Positions 11,101 through 18,943 of a stretch of 64,000 nt of DNA are shown one piece after another. The stretch covers positions 62,001 through 126,000 of the forward strand of contig NC_079266.1 in assembly GCF_947241705.1 (NCBI RefSeq), read 5' to 3'. Numbering within the stretch: position 1 is the stretch's first letter; the number at the start of each line of letters is the position of its first letter. Origin of the DNA: Saccharomyces mikatae IFO 1815 (lineage: Eukaryota; Ascomycota; Saccharomycetes; Saccharomycetales; Saccharomycetaceae). Both the position numbers and the translations under genes were made by a program. Under the pieces are notes generated by a model that was not told where the DNA came from, searched no databases, and saw nothing but the letters and a program-made list of their open reading frames with translations.

Positions 11101-11311
11101 TTGACCCAGAGTCATGACCATCCCAACCAAGATGAACAATGGGTGTGTCCGAATTATGAAAGTGAACTCCTATACCGAATTCTTGGATTGCATAATCTGT
11201 CGATTCCAGTACGTTTATAATTGAATGCGGTAATCTTAAAAAGTTTCCTGTTATGGAATTAGAGAACTGAATTTTCAAATTCTCAAATTTCAAACTCTTT
11301 GTAGCTGTCAT
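8180..11311 (-). CDS. PEX1: Pex1, AAA-type ATPase of the peroxisomal export complex
   Basis: The 1,043-residue frame from ATG at 11311 matches the S. cerevisiae length exactly. Pex1 pairs with Pex6 in a hetero-hexamer, anchored by Pex15, that pulls the import receptor Pex5 out of the peroxisomal membrane. An N-terminal substrate/adaptor region (about 1-400) is followed by two AAA modules. D1 has a Walker A GKQGMGKT with K467 but a degenerate Walker B (LIVLDNVESL). D2 has Walker A GYPGCGKT with K744, Walker B FFDEFDS with D797 and E798, and a good second region of homology (ATSRPDLIDSALLRPGRLD). A weak D1 and strong D2 are typical for this family. No frameshift is seen. Confidence 0.97.
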   Translation of the reverse strand: MTATKSLKFENLKIQFSNSITGNFLRLPHSIINVLESTDYAIQEFGIGVHFHNSDTPIVHLGWDGHDSGSNENTVLINPILASVYDINQKFPLVDLYIERYDQTRLATEVYVIPETSDDWEIIDSNAMKFQNGEILHQTRIVTPGETLICYLEGIVTKFKIDKVVPSLTSARLTDGSLVVVAPKVNKTRFMKVEHAHNDDNMLKSDTYQIIKKVVLRSTICEVDCTKKKPFVVYVNNGVLLPSQKGYLSIIQCSLRQLKKSDSDNKTVDVLPKKIGVSIKCNSLVPENHICLSSYLWEAFFAHPTNGAKMKLEFLQICQTSMIPGENVKVIIKYFGKDFSSKSEKSYRDLLKGSLLTNNLILPKEQIMIEIRKGKSVQKLLDLNKTPKDSVQWEIKQMEKEEAKKLFEGYLSKAYYIEENDKVTCTNGVEDHFITVNNIKQEMVDYLTSPVIASPAIILDGKQGMGKTILLKELMDEVKKEHHIFVKYEDCDTLHETSNLDKMQRLIMEWCSFCYWYGPSLIVLDNVESLFGKPTSNEEEQPNSGQWDNASKLLNFFITQVEKMFSKDNRCIRVLFSGKEKTHINSLLFDKHFVSKCWTLRAPDKLARENLLEYFFSKNTVMKLNRDVQFNDLSLETEGFSPLDLKIFTEKMFYDLQLQKDCNNVVTREFFLKSLGGFTPSALRGVKLTKETNIKWGDIGALANAKKILLETLEWPTKYEPIFANCPLRLRSGILLYGYPGCGKTLLASAVAQQCGLNFISVKGPEVLNKFIGASEQNIRDLFERAQSVKPCILFFDEFDSIAPKRGHDSTGVTDRVVNQLLTQMDGAEGLDGVYILAATSRPDLIDSALLRPGRLDKSVICDIPTESERLDILQTVVNSRDKDTGLKKFALEDNTDLKLIAEKTAGFSGADLQGLCYNAYLKSVHRWLSTAGEPEVISANNGIEYFIINENGHKEENRLRLRTLLQQDVVHEMNTTISHASKRTAVVTINDLIEACQETKPSISTSELVKLREIYDRFQQDRDGEMPNGENSIDIGSRLSLM

Positions 11312-11657
11312 CTGAAAGAGCAGTTCCTCGGCCGTCTCTTATTGTTGTCTTTTCTTCCAATCCCTTCCTCATAAGAAATTACACGATGACTTGATTCGGA
11401 GAAATATCTCGGACCTTTATAATTGCGGCTACACAGAAGAAGATATGGCGATGACCGTCGGGTTTAAGACAATCACGTACAGCTAGTTAATTGAAAGAGG
11501 TGAGTGATTACATTACATTGAGCAATGAATGTGTTCACTTGCGTTAATTGAATAGATTTTTTTTTCTGTATTAGCTTTGTATTTTCCTCGTCCATAGGAA
11601 AAAGTCAAGGAGAGACGTACAAAGGCTTCATACTAGAGAAGCGTTAGAGTGTTGAAA
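11312..11657. other. PEX1 upstream region
   Basis: This 346-bp stretch lies between the PEX1 start codon and the first LTR fragment and includes the PEX1 promoter. I could not find a clear oleate response element (CGG...CCG pair) by eye. Confidence 0.5.
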
Positions 11658-11690
11658 TGTTGGAATAGGAACCGACTGTCATCCACTAAC
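11658..11690 (+). mobile_element. Old Ty1/Ty2-type delta LTR, 5' fragment
   Basis: The sequence begins TGTTGGAATAG and continues CATCCACTAAC, the 5' end of a plus-oriented delta LTR. It stops at 11690, where a minus-oriented delta starts. Its continuation is found at 12012 on the far side of that second element. Confidence 0.8.
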
Positions 11691-12011
11691 TGAGGATGGG
11701 GTGAATTTTGAGATAATTGTTGGGATTCCATTGTTGATAAAGACAATATTATTAGATATATAGAATATACTAAAAGTTATCCTCGAGAATATAGGAATCC
11801 AATAAATGGAACTCGTAATTCTACCTAATTCTGTATGTATTTTTATTGCCATTTTATATGTTGTCAGTCATTATCCTATTACCTTATCAATCCTTGCATT
11901 TCAGCTTCCTCTAACTTTGATGACAGCTTCTCATAACTTATGTCATCTTCTAACACCGTATATGATAATGTACTAGTAGTTGATAGACGATAGTTGATTT
12001 TCATTCCAACA
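11691..12011 (-). mobile_element. Ty1/Ty2-type delta solo LTR, near full length
   Basis: On the minus strand this 321-bp element starts TGTTGGAATGAAAATCAAC at 12011 and ends CACCCCATCCTCA at 11691, following the delta LTR throughout (about 334 bp in S. cerevisiae). No Ty coding sequence is left, so it is a solo LTR produced by LTR-LTR recombination. It interrupts an older plus-oriented delta. The flanking 5-mers are CTAAC (left) and TTAAT (right), which read as a target duplication altered by two C/T transitions. Confidence 0.88.
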
Positions 12012-12175
12012 TTAATTAGTAACCGTATTACTAGTATACAACGTGTTAGAAAATGTGATAAATATTAAGAAATAGTTATCGACTCTTGTAGAAGCTGAGA
12101 TGCAAAAATTTGAAAAAAACTAATCAAATAATTAGACAAAAACATAAAAAATAGAATAGAGGAAATTAATAGAAT
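12012..12175 (+). mobile_element. Old delta LTR, remainder of the split copy (right limit approximate)
   Basis: After the inserted delta the plus-oriented LTR resumes: TTAAT, then TAGTAACCGTATTACTAG, then GTGTTAGAA, GAAATAGTTATC and GTAGAAGCTGA, all degraded versions of delta segments in the right order. The match fades after about 12175. Confidence 0.7.
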
Positions 12176-12211
12176 ACCTAGGTTAATATGTTATCTCCAC
12201 AAACGAAACAA

Positions 12212-12558
12212 TGTTGTATCTTAAGATGAGATACGCCAGTATGACAATACATCATTCTAAACGTTCATAAAACACATATGAAACAATCTTATAACGAAAC
12301 GAACAGATTGAACAACATAAGGTAAAACTCTGCTTTTCCGAGCTGAACTAATCAAATGTATAAATACCTGAACAATTAGTTAGATCCGAGATTCCGCGCT
12401 TTCACTACTTAGTATAAACCATATCTTATATAATATATAGGACAAGTAACATCCCGTGAATTAAGTTGATAAGTCGTTTTGACAATAAGTTACTTCCCTA
12501 AGATAGTATATTAGGATTGTCAAGACATCCCGGTATTACTCGAGCCCGTAATACAACA
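12212..12558 (+). mobile_element. Ty3-type sigma solo LTR with 5-bp target-site duplication
   Basis: The 347-bp element starts TGTTGTATCTTAAGATGAGA and ends CCCGTAATACAACA, and follows the sigma LTR through its length (for example GATCCGAGATTCCGCGCTT and GTCAAGACATCCCGGTATTA). It is flanked on both sides by AACAA (12207-12211 and 12559-12563). Its right end is 16 bp upstream of the tRNA-Asn 5' end, the spacing at which Ty3 integrates next to RNA polymerase III start sites. No Ty3 internal sequence remains. Confidence 0.95.
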
Positions 12559-12574
12559 AACAACGTAATAAAAA

Positions 12575-12648
12575 GACTCCATGGCCAAGTTGGTTAAGGC
12601 GTGCGACTGTTAATCGCAAGATCGTGAGTTCAACCCTCACTGGGGTCG
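12575..12648 (+). tRNA. tRNA-Asn (GUU anticodon)
   Basis: The 74-nt gene folds as a cloverleaf: acceptor strands GACTCCA and TGGGGTC with discriminator G, anticodon GTT at 12609-12611, and the T-arm motif GTTCAACCC. There is no intron and the CCA end is not encoded. The downstream T runs at about 12653-12663 serve as the polymerase III terminator. It corresponds by position to tN(GUU)K of S. cerevisiae chromosome XI. The LTR cluster immediately upstream is the usual result of Ty targeting to tRNA genes. Confidence 0.98.
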
Positions 12649-12876
12649 TTTATTTTATTTTTTGTTTTTTCAGAACGCCATAAAAAATTGATGTTTCCGG
12701 TCTAAATCAGCCTTTGACTAAAAACAATTAGTAAGTTCGATGCTTATATATTATTCTTTAAACAATTCATTTGATTTAGTAGTAATTTTTCTTACTGTTG
12801 TCATTGACACTTAACTTAGACTGAGAAAATGGAGAGACCTACTACGCCGAATAGTAGTGTTCTGTATGGAACTCAT

Positions 12877-13479
12877 CTACATTATGATACAACATGAATT
12901 GGACTTTTTAGCTTGCTTATAAAACATTTTAGAGCTTGCCGTCAACGATTCTGATTTGTCCACCAAATTATCTAACTTTTCACCTCTTTGCAAAACGTTT
13001 TCAATGGTCTTGTGCAAAACGATTTTGGTCTCATCCAGTTCCTGTTGAACTTTCATGATAGCATCAGCCTGTGAAGGATCTTGATATTTACTAATATATG
13101 TGTCCAGTTGTTTCATTTTCAACGAATCATTGGTCTCAGTCACGTCTGCCCATTCCTCCTTAGGATGTGCCACCAAGTATTCATCCAATATTTTATTTAG
13201 CAGTGTGTATGCTGGTCTGACAGGGTATTCTTTGTCAGTGATCAAAACACCACAAATGCCCTCACTCCTCGCATAAACGTGTCCAATATAATTACCTTCC
13301 TCTATACTTTGTCTTTGTCCAGCACCTGTTCTAGAAGCGACCGTCTCAGCAAAAAAAGTCATAAACTGGCCAACACTAGATCTCTCAAAGAAACCAAACT
13401 GGGATAAATCTTTGACTTCACTTAATTCTAGGGCCTTCTCTACGCCAGAGCGAAATACACCTATGTAATAGATTCTCAT
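12877..13479 (-). CDS. YKT6: Ykt6, prenylated R-SNARE
   Basis: Ykt6 is a v-SNARE used in ER-Golgi, intra-Golgi, endosomal and vacuolar fusion. ATG at 13479 gives 200 residues ([12 protein letters not shown]), the family length. A longin domain (about 1-135) is followed by an R-SNARE coiled coil (about 140-193). The C-terminus CCIIM is a CAAX box: C197 is the farnesylated and C196 the palmitoylated cysteine in this family, replacing a transmembrane anchor. The frame stays open 56 codons upstream to 13647, but only from a TTG and without conserved sequence, so the internal ATG is the start. It is divergent from MIA40, with 287 bp between the starts. Confidence 0.97.
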   Translation of the reverse strand: MRIYYIGVFRSGVEKALELSEVKDLSQFGFFERSSVGQFMTFFAETVASRTGAGQRQSIEEGNYIGHVYARSEGICGVLITDKEYPVRPAYTLLNKILDEYLVAHPKEEWADVTETNDSLKMKQLDTYISKYQDPSQADAIMKVQQELDETKIVLHKTIENVLQRGEKLDNLVDKSESLTASSKMFYKQAKKSNSCCIIM

Positions 13480-13766
13480 TTTCCAGAATAGTTTATTTAA
13501 TAGTATGCAAAGCTTCGCCGACACCCTGACCTTGTCTATTTCTATGAAGGAGTGCCACAGATTCAATTCATTGTTCATGTTGATATCTATTGTACTTGTT
13601 CTTTGATTGCATGGCAAGCCAATCGTTCTGCACGGTACGCCACCCAATAAGAAAAAAAAGGGAAAAGGAGCGGAATATGGGTTGAAAACATCGACTGTTG
13701 AAGCTTTTGATTGACTATTTACATCTGGAAATCGTCGTGATCCAAAGAGTGTGTATTATTCGCACC

Positions 13767-14987
13767 ATGCTTCGCAATTTAGTTGTCAGGAATGCGTGCA
13801 GAAACAGGCCGTCAATTCAAGTGGCAAGAGGGCTATGCCGACACCAAACAAGACGTCTCATGGCTTCATCGCCTCAATTTGGTAGAAACTATGACTCCAA
13901 ACAAGACAAGACAGCAGGCTTCATAATGGGGATTTTGTCCATGGCCGGTGCTTTATACTTTATTACTCCTAATAGGAAACCTCTATTTGCTTCAAGGAAG
14001 AAAGAATCCGATAAAACCGCAGAGGAAGAACTCTCCAGTGGTGATGAGAAATCGCCAGACAATGAAGAGGAAGAAGGCAGTAAGAATGATGAAAGTGAAC
14101 TTGACGCTCAATTAAGTAGTGATAAGATCGGTGCCTCAAAGGTGGCTGAAGATGGTGAACTGGTTGTTCTGGCGGAGAAAGATGAAAAGGTAGCCGGAAA
14201 TATCGAGTCTGATGAATCGAAAGTCAACACAGCATCGAAAGATGATGAACAGTTGAAAAATGATGACCAATCTGATGAAAGGAATGTGTCATCGGATGAA
14301 GAAACGAGCAAAAGTTTAAGTGCTGATAACTCGGAAGAGAACACCAATGGTGATTCGAATGACAGCGATACTAGGTCTCCTGAACAAAAGGATTTTAAAC
14401 TCCCAGATGAAGAGAAACCAGACGAGGGGCAATTTGATAAGGAAGTCACTTCAAGTGTTAGTGAAGAGGACTTACCTACGAAAAGAAATCAAAGTGATCC
14501 GGAAAATATTAGTAAGCAATCTGAATCTCACGATGAAGATAAAGAAGCATTAAGAAAGCAAGAGGAAAAACAAATGGGTCCTACCGAAGAAGAGGTTCAA
14601 CATGAAGGTGCATATAACCCGGATACTGGAGAGATTAATTGGGATTGTCCTTGTTTAGGGGGGATGGCCCATGGTCCTTGTGGTGAGGAGTTTAAATCTG
14701 CATTTTCGTGCTTTGTCTATTCTGAAGCTGAACCAAAGGGAATTGATTGTGTCGAAAAGTTTCAACATATGCAAGACTGTTTCAGAAAGTACCCCGAGCA
14801 TTACGAGGAGCAATTAAAAGAAACATCTGACGGTGAGGAATCGCAAGATAAAGCAAAAGTCAACACTATAGAATCGGCGCCAAATGTATCGAACGCAAAA
14901 GAAAATGCTGCAAAAAAGGCAGATCAGTCAGACGTTAAAAAAGAACCATTAAATGAACATCCTGAATCTCAAGAATCACCAAGGTAA
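13767..14987 (+). CDS. MIA40: Mia40, mitochondrial intermembrane-space import oxidoreductase
   Basis: Mia40 oxidises and traps small Cys-motif proteins arriving in the intermembrane space and is re-oxidised by Erv1. From ATG at 13767 ([15 protein letters not shown]) there are 406 residues (403 in S288C). A basic presequence is followed by a membrane anchor at about residues 50-68, then a long acidic Ser/Asp/Glu-rich linker (about 75-280), then the catalytic core. The core has the redox CPC motif (C294 and C296) and two CX9C segments ([11 protein letters not shown] and [11 protein letters not shown]). Upstream in-frame codons to 13698 begin with TTG and are not used. The core is almost unchanged from S. 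cerevisiae, whereas the linker differs strongly in sequence. Confidence 0.97.
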   Translation: MLRNLVVRNACRNRPSIQVARGLCRHQTRRLMASSPQFGRNYDSKQDKTAGFIMGILSMAGALYFITPNRKPLFASRKKESDKTAEEELSSGDEKSPDNEEEEGSKNDESELDAQLSSDKIGASKVAEDGELVVLAEKDEKVAGNIESDESKVNTASKDDEQLKNDDQSDERNVSSDEETSKSLSADNSEENTNGDSNDSDTRSPEQKDFKLPDEEKPDEGQFDKEVTSSVSEEDLPTKRNQSDPENISKQSESHDEDKEALRKQEEKQMGPTEEEVQHEGAYNPDTGEINWDCPCLGGMAHGPCGEEFKSAFSCFVYSEAEPKGIDCVEKFQHMQDCFRKYPEHYEEQLKETSDGEESQDKAKVNTIESAPNVSNAKENAAKKADQSDVKKEPLNEHPESQESPR

Positions 14988-15187
14988 TAGTATAAAAGTA
15001 TAAAATATGGTACATGTAAATACAGTAATATTATCTTAGTTTATTGACTACATATGGTATAATCTAGTCAAGATATACATGAGTTAATGCATGGGTGGAA
15101 TGAGTGGGTCTTTCCTTTGTAGCAGGCCTAGCTTGAATAGTATGCATCGTTTTTATATATACATGAGAATTCTCTGAATATTTTGTG

Positions 15188-16576
15188 TTACTTGTAGTTT
15201 TTCTCCAGGTCGATAAATTTATCCCAAATTTGGGACATAGTAAGTTTTTCGAAACTTTTCCTGTTATCGCGCTCTCGAATGTTGTATTTCTGTAGCTCTA
15301 CTTCCTCATCACCCACAATAATTAAAAAAGAATAGTTTTTCAAAATTGCGGACTTGATCCTGTATCCTACAGGTTCGTTTCTTGTATCAAGATCAACATT
15401 AAAATGCCAATCGTTCAAAGTAACAGGTTCCATGTCATTTGCCTTTTCTTCGTTGCGTAATTTTTTTTGCAAAGAGCTGCACATGTTTAGTTGTTGAACA
15501 TTTTTGGTATTAACAGGAATTATTATAGCCTGGTAAGGATTTAGCCAAAATGGCCAACGACCCTCATTAGAATCTATCAGTAAGGCCATAAATCTTTCAA
15601 TAGAACCAAAAGTAGCTCTATGTATCATAATTGGCCTCTTGTACGAATTATCTTGATCTTTAAATTTCAAATCGAATCTCTCAGGTAATTGAAAATCTAA
15701 CTGAATAGTAGCAACTTGATGAGTTTTGCCTAGATGATCGGTTAACATTATGTCCAACTTGGGACCGTAGAATGCACCATCACCAGGGTTCGACTTCCAT
15801 GGTTTGTCTGATTCTTCTAAAATTTCCTTGAGCACTTTTTCAGCATGATTCCAAACTTTCTCATCTCCAATGAAATGACTCGGCCTTGTAGAAAAGTTTA
15901 TAAAATAGTTGTTATTTGTTCCAGTGTCACCTTTAGAAAAAGAAAAAATCTTGTTGTAAACTATATCGATCAGTTTTAAAGAATTGAAAATTTCTGACTT
16001 GACCTGGGAAAGAGCACAAAAGATATGACCGTCATCTTGATGAAACTTTCTTAATCTAGTCAAGCCTGATAATGCACCAGAAGCTTCGTTTCTATGTAGT
16101 GGTGAAAAATCAGAGAAGCGCAGGGGAAGTTCGTTATACGATCTATCTTTTTTGCCGAAGATAAGGCAGTGGCCCGGACAGTTCATTGGTTTTAAACCAT
16201 ATTCCTCCTTTTCTTCATCAGTAGTTTCCACTTTAAACATGTCATCAGAGTAGTTTTCCCAATGGCCAGATTTTTCCCAAAGAGTTTTTTTATAGATCAA
16301 AGGTGTTATTACCTCATTGAAGCCAAATTTAAATTTTTGTTGTAACTTCATAAATTCTATCAATTTGTTGAAAATCTTAGCACCATTGGGAAGAAAGAAC
16401 ATAGATCCAGGGGATAAAGGATCTGTCATGAAAAGATTCTGTCTTTGAGATACAATAGCTGTCATAGTAGCCGGCGTTGCCGACGAAGCGTTCTTAGCGG
16501 TCTTTTGGGTAGAATATAAAACCCGATCCCAAGAAGTATTACGAGGATAACGACATCCTAAAAGTTGTCTCCTCAT
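15188..16576 (-). CDS. MST1: Mst1, mitochondrial threonyl-tRNA synthetase
   Basis: Mst1 charges mitochondrial tRNA-Thr, including the unusual tRNA that reads CUN codons as threonine in yeast mitochondria. ATG at 16576 gives 462 residues, the S. cerevisiae length; the frame extends only four codons further to a TTG. Class II motifs are present: motif 2 around HRNEASGALSGLTRLRKF and FHQDDGHIF, and motif 3 around SIERFMALLID, followed by a C-terminal anticodon-binding domain (about 350-462). The N-terminal editing domain of cytosolic ThrRS is absent, as usual for Mst1. The first ~40 residues are basic and Ser/Thr-rich, in keeping with a mitochondrial presequence, and are the least conserved part. 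Confidence 0.96.
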   Translation of the reverse strand: MRRQLLGCRYPRNTSWDRVLYSTQKTAKNASSATPATMTAIVSQRQNLFMTDPLSPGSMFFLPNGAKIFNKLIEFMKLQQKFKFGFNEVITPLIYKKTLWEKSGHWENYSDDMFKVETTDEEKEEYGLKPMNCPGHCLIFGKKDRSYNELPLRFSDFSPLHRNEASGALSGLTRLRKFHQDDGHIFCALSQVKSEIFNSLKLIDIVYNKIFSFSKGDTGTNNNYFINFSTRPSHFIGDEKVWNHAEKVLKEILEESDKPWKSNPGDGAFYGPKLDIMLTDHLGKTHQVATIQLDFQLPERFDLKFKDQDNSYKRPIMIHRATFGSIERFMALLIDSNEGRWPFWLNPYQAIIIPVNTKNVQQLNMCSSLQKKLRNEEKANDMEPVTLNDWHFNVDLDTRNEPVGYRIKSAILKNYSFLIIVGDEEVELQKYNIRERDNRKSFEKLTMSQIWDKFIDLEKNYK

Positions 16577-16780
16577 ATTATGCGGCAAAAGAGCGTGTAC
16601 TTGCTGTTGTTTATCTGTTTCTTGATGTGATTATGCCACTTTTTTTTTATGCTCGAGGCTTTTAAGGGCGAATTCAGCTAATTTGTTTTCGTTTTTTTCG
16701 TCGAAGGGACAAAAAACTAGTTATATATATAATATATACACACATATAAATGGATAAAGATAATAATGTCTTGCATAAGA

Positions 16781-17797
16781 TTAGCCTCTTATGTATGTTG
16801 CATCGATTTTCTGTAAAGATGAGGGCAAATTCATGGTTAGTTTTCTTCTGTAGGAAGTCTTGTTTTCCAATTGTATGGGGTTCCCTTCCAAATAAATAGT
16901 CTCTAGGCACGATAGATTGGACAAATTTTCGCCTAAGCTCTCAAATGATTGATCTATCTTGTTAAACGACGCCCATATATCAGTCAAATCGGGCAGATGA
17001 TTCAAGTTCTCTAGGGAGGTAATTTTATTCGATGTAATATCCAAAGTAGTTAGTTTGAGATTTTTCTCTAAACCCTCAATCTTCGTAATAAAATTGTGTG
17101 ATAGATAAAGCTCCTCCAAATTAGTTAATTCTTCTAAATTTTCAATTTTTTTCAATTTGTTAGACTGGATGGATAGGATCTTCAGATTTTTTAAAGGATG
17201 CAGATTAATTAATCTTGGTATGGAGTTTTTACCTAACCAGATCTCTTCTAGGTTTGAAAGGCCTTCAAAAGAGCTGGGTTCGATGGAGTGGATTTTATTA
17301 CCACCCAGCTCTAGATTCTTCAGCGAATTCAAAGTGGAGAGATTTTCAATTTTGGAAATGCTGTTCTGCACAAAGTATAGATTTTCCAGTTCAGTCAAAT
17401 TTTCCAAATTTTTGATATGCTTGATCTTGTTAAAGGATAAGTCTAGAGACGTTAATTTGGTGAGCTTGCTAATGTTAGAAGAAATGTGTTTAATCTTGTT
17501 ATCGTAAAAATCCAGGTCAACAATCTTGTCATGAGGCAAAACTTCCACTTCGCTTATACTTTCGATCAAGTTCTGTCTCAGGCATAGTTGTCTCAGATTT
17601 TTAAATCTGTAAAGGTTCAGATCTTCTAACGATTTAATTTTAAGATGGACCAAATCGATCACTTCTATATCTTCTGGCAGATCCTGCGTCAATTCTGAAT
17701 CTGCACTAATGAAATCAAGATTTGTGTCATCCAAGACCTCAATCTTCCGTACTTCTTCTTTTCCTTCAGTAGCTTTGTTAACAGAAGCTTTGTCCAT
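16781..17797 (-). CDS. SDS22: Sds22, leucine-rich-repeat regulator of protein phosphatase 1
   Basis: Sds22 binds the PP1 catalytic subunit Glc7, with Ypi1, and supports its nuclear function in mitosis. The 338-residue frame from ATG at 17797 equals the S. cerevisiae length. After a short acidic N-terminus, about eleven 22-residue leucine-rich repeats run from about 45 to 310 with the Sds22-class pattern (LTNLEELYLSHNFITKIEGLE), and an LRR cap ends the protein. The sequence looks almost identical to S288C. Confidence 0.97.
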   Translation of the reverse strand: MDKASVNKATEGKEEVRKIEVLDDTNLDFISADSELTQDLPEDIEVIDLVHLKIKSLEDLNLYRFKNLRQLCLRQNLIESISEVEVLPHDKIVDLDFYDNKIKHISSNISKLTKLTSLDLSFNKIKHIKNLENLTELENLYFVQNSISKIENLSTLNSLKNLELGGNKIHSIEPSSFEGLSNLEEIWLGKNSIPRLINLHPLKNLKILSIQSNKLKKIENLEELTNLEELYLSHNFITKIEGLEKNLKLTTLDITSNKITSLENLNHLPDLTDIWASFNKIDQSFESLGENLSNLSCLETIYLEGNPIQLENKTSYRRKLTMNLPSSLQKIDATYIRG

Positions 17798-18073
17798 GGT
17801 AATGATTAGGTGGTGTTCGGTTTTCTGTGCTTTCTTGCTTATTCATTCGTAAGCATTCACCCATATTTTATTTTTTCAACAGTACTTAATATAAACAATT
17901 CGGGGCCAAAATAGCTGACTACGAGAAAAAAGGGAGGAAGGAGTAGAGTATAGTATTAACAGGGCTGGTTATATATATATATATATACGGGTCAATTGAT
18001 CTATTCATGTACGTACGAATATAATTTAACATGGAGGTGACACGATATAATATAATAGAGCGATGGTGAACAC

Positions 18074-18451
18074 TTAATTTGCGTCAGGGTTGGAAGCAAT
18101 ATAATCGACAGTTTCACCAACGCTTCTCAAATCATCAGCCACTTTATCTGGGATTTCGATGTCAAATTCTTCTTCAATGGCTACGAGCAGCTCGACAGTG
18201 TCTAAGGAGTCTAACCCCAAGTCTTTGTGAAATTGAGTATCGCTAGAGATCTGCTTATTGGCAATGGTGGGAGAGTTCTTGTCAAAGGCCTTAATGACAT
18301 CAATAACCCTCTGAGAAACCTGATCTTTGCTCAAATTGGCAGAGTAGAACCTTTGTGCGAGTATGGTGTTAGCAATAACGGGGCGGCCCATCATAGTACG
18401 ATACGCAGAAGGTGCGATGCGAGAAGAAATGCGGCAAACTGATCTAAACAT
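18074..18451 (-). CDS. ACP1: Acp1, mitochondrial acyl carrier protein
   Basis: Acp1 carries the growing acyl chain in mitochondrial type II fatty-acid synthesis, which supplies octanoate for lipoic acid, and with LYR proteins supports respiratory-complex and Fe-S assembly. The frame is 125 residues from ATG at 18451. A basic N-terminal targeting sequence (about 1-36) precedes the carrier domain. The phosphopantetheine attachment serine is S82 in [11 protein letters not shown]. The gene is divergent from DPH2, with 492 bp between their starts. Confidence 0.97.
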   Translation of the reverse strand: MFRSVCRISSRIAPSAYRTMMGRPVIANTILAQRFYSANLSKDQVSQRVIDVIKAFDKNSPTIANKQISSDTQFHKDLGLDSLDTVELLVAIEEEFDIEIPDKVADDLRSVGETVDYIASNPDAN

Positions 18452-18621
18452 GGCAAGACGGGTGCAGTACAGTATTGTGCTGTTTGTAGTGATGGCACTG
18501 TTCGTGTGAATATCTTACTATTTCTCCGTCATCATCACCTTCTTCTTTTATTCAAAATTCGTTCGAAGGGGCGAAGAATGAGCAGTTGACAAATGATGTC
18601 TCCTCCGTTGAACGTGATCTA

Positions 18622-18629
18622 TCACGTGA
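18622..18629. promoter_or_regulatory. Cbf1-type E-box (TCACGTGA)
   Basis: A perfect 8-bp palindrome with the CACGTG core at 18623-18628. It lies 171 bp upstream of the ACP1 start and 315 bp upstream of DPH2. Cbf1 and Pho4 bind this core; the flanking T favours Cbf1. Confidence 0.6.
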
Positions 18630-18834
18630 CTATATCAAAACGTTACGTGTTTACTCAGAAGTATTGTACTAGAAACAGTGAAATGTTGATAGCATTTTAA
18701 AATATTGGTAAATCGTGCTAGGTACTGTTCTGAATTTCAAGGGTTCGTTTAAGTATGCTGATAGGTTAAAATTTGTATATTTGTTTGCATTTCGTTGTTT
18801 CTTTCTTCTTCCTTTTCTTTTTTTCAGTGCGAAG

Positions 18835-18906
18835 CTCATCGCAGAAAGAAGGTAAAAAGACTAATTACTAGGTAAAAAAACTAAAAATGTATTCGTGAAA
18901 AATTTC
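18835..18906 (+). promoter_or_regulatory. PAC and RRPE-like motifs upstream of DPH2
   Basis: CTCATCGC at 18835-18842 is the exact reverse complement of the PAC core GCGATGAG. TGAAAAATTTC at 18896-18906 matches the RRPE consensus (TGAAAAWTTTT) at 10 of 11 positions. PAC (Dot6/Tod6) with RRPE (Stb3) marks the ribosome-biogenesis regulon in yeast. The PAC core is 102 bp before the DPH2 start codon. Confidence 0.65.
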
Positions 18907-18943
18907 ATGATGGCAACATTAGAAGAGCATAGAAACCTTTAGG

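Larger units (their letters stand above)
18452..18943. promoter_or_regulatory. ACP1-DPH2 divergent promoter region
   Basis: This 492-bp interval serves ACP1 to the left and DPH2 to the right. It contains a palindromic TCACGTGA (18622-18629, Cbf1-type E-box), a PAC motif (18835-18842), an RRPE-like motif (18896-18906) and two short upstream reading frames just before DPH2. It has no other gene. Confidence 0.75.

Noticed and set aside
12139-12149. Exact 11-bp ARS consensus on the minus strand within the LTR cluster (and another at 22582-22592)
   Set aside because: A few exact 11-mers are expected by chance in 64 kb of AT-rich DNA; neither has a good extended match or an origin context.
13480-13647. 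N-terminal extension of YKT6 upstream of ATG 13479
   Set aside because: It starts at TTG, and the ATG at 13479 gives exactly the 200-residue family protein.
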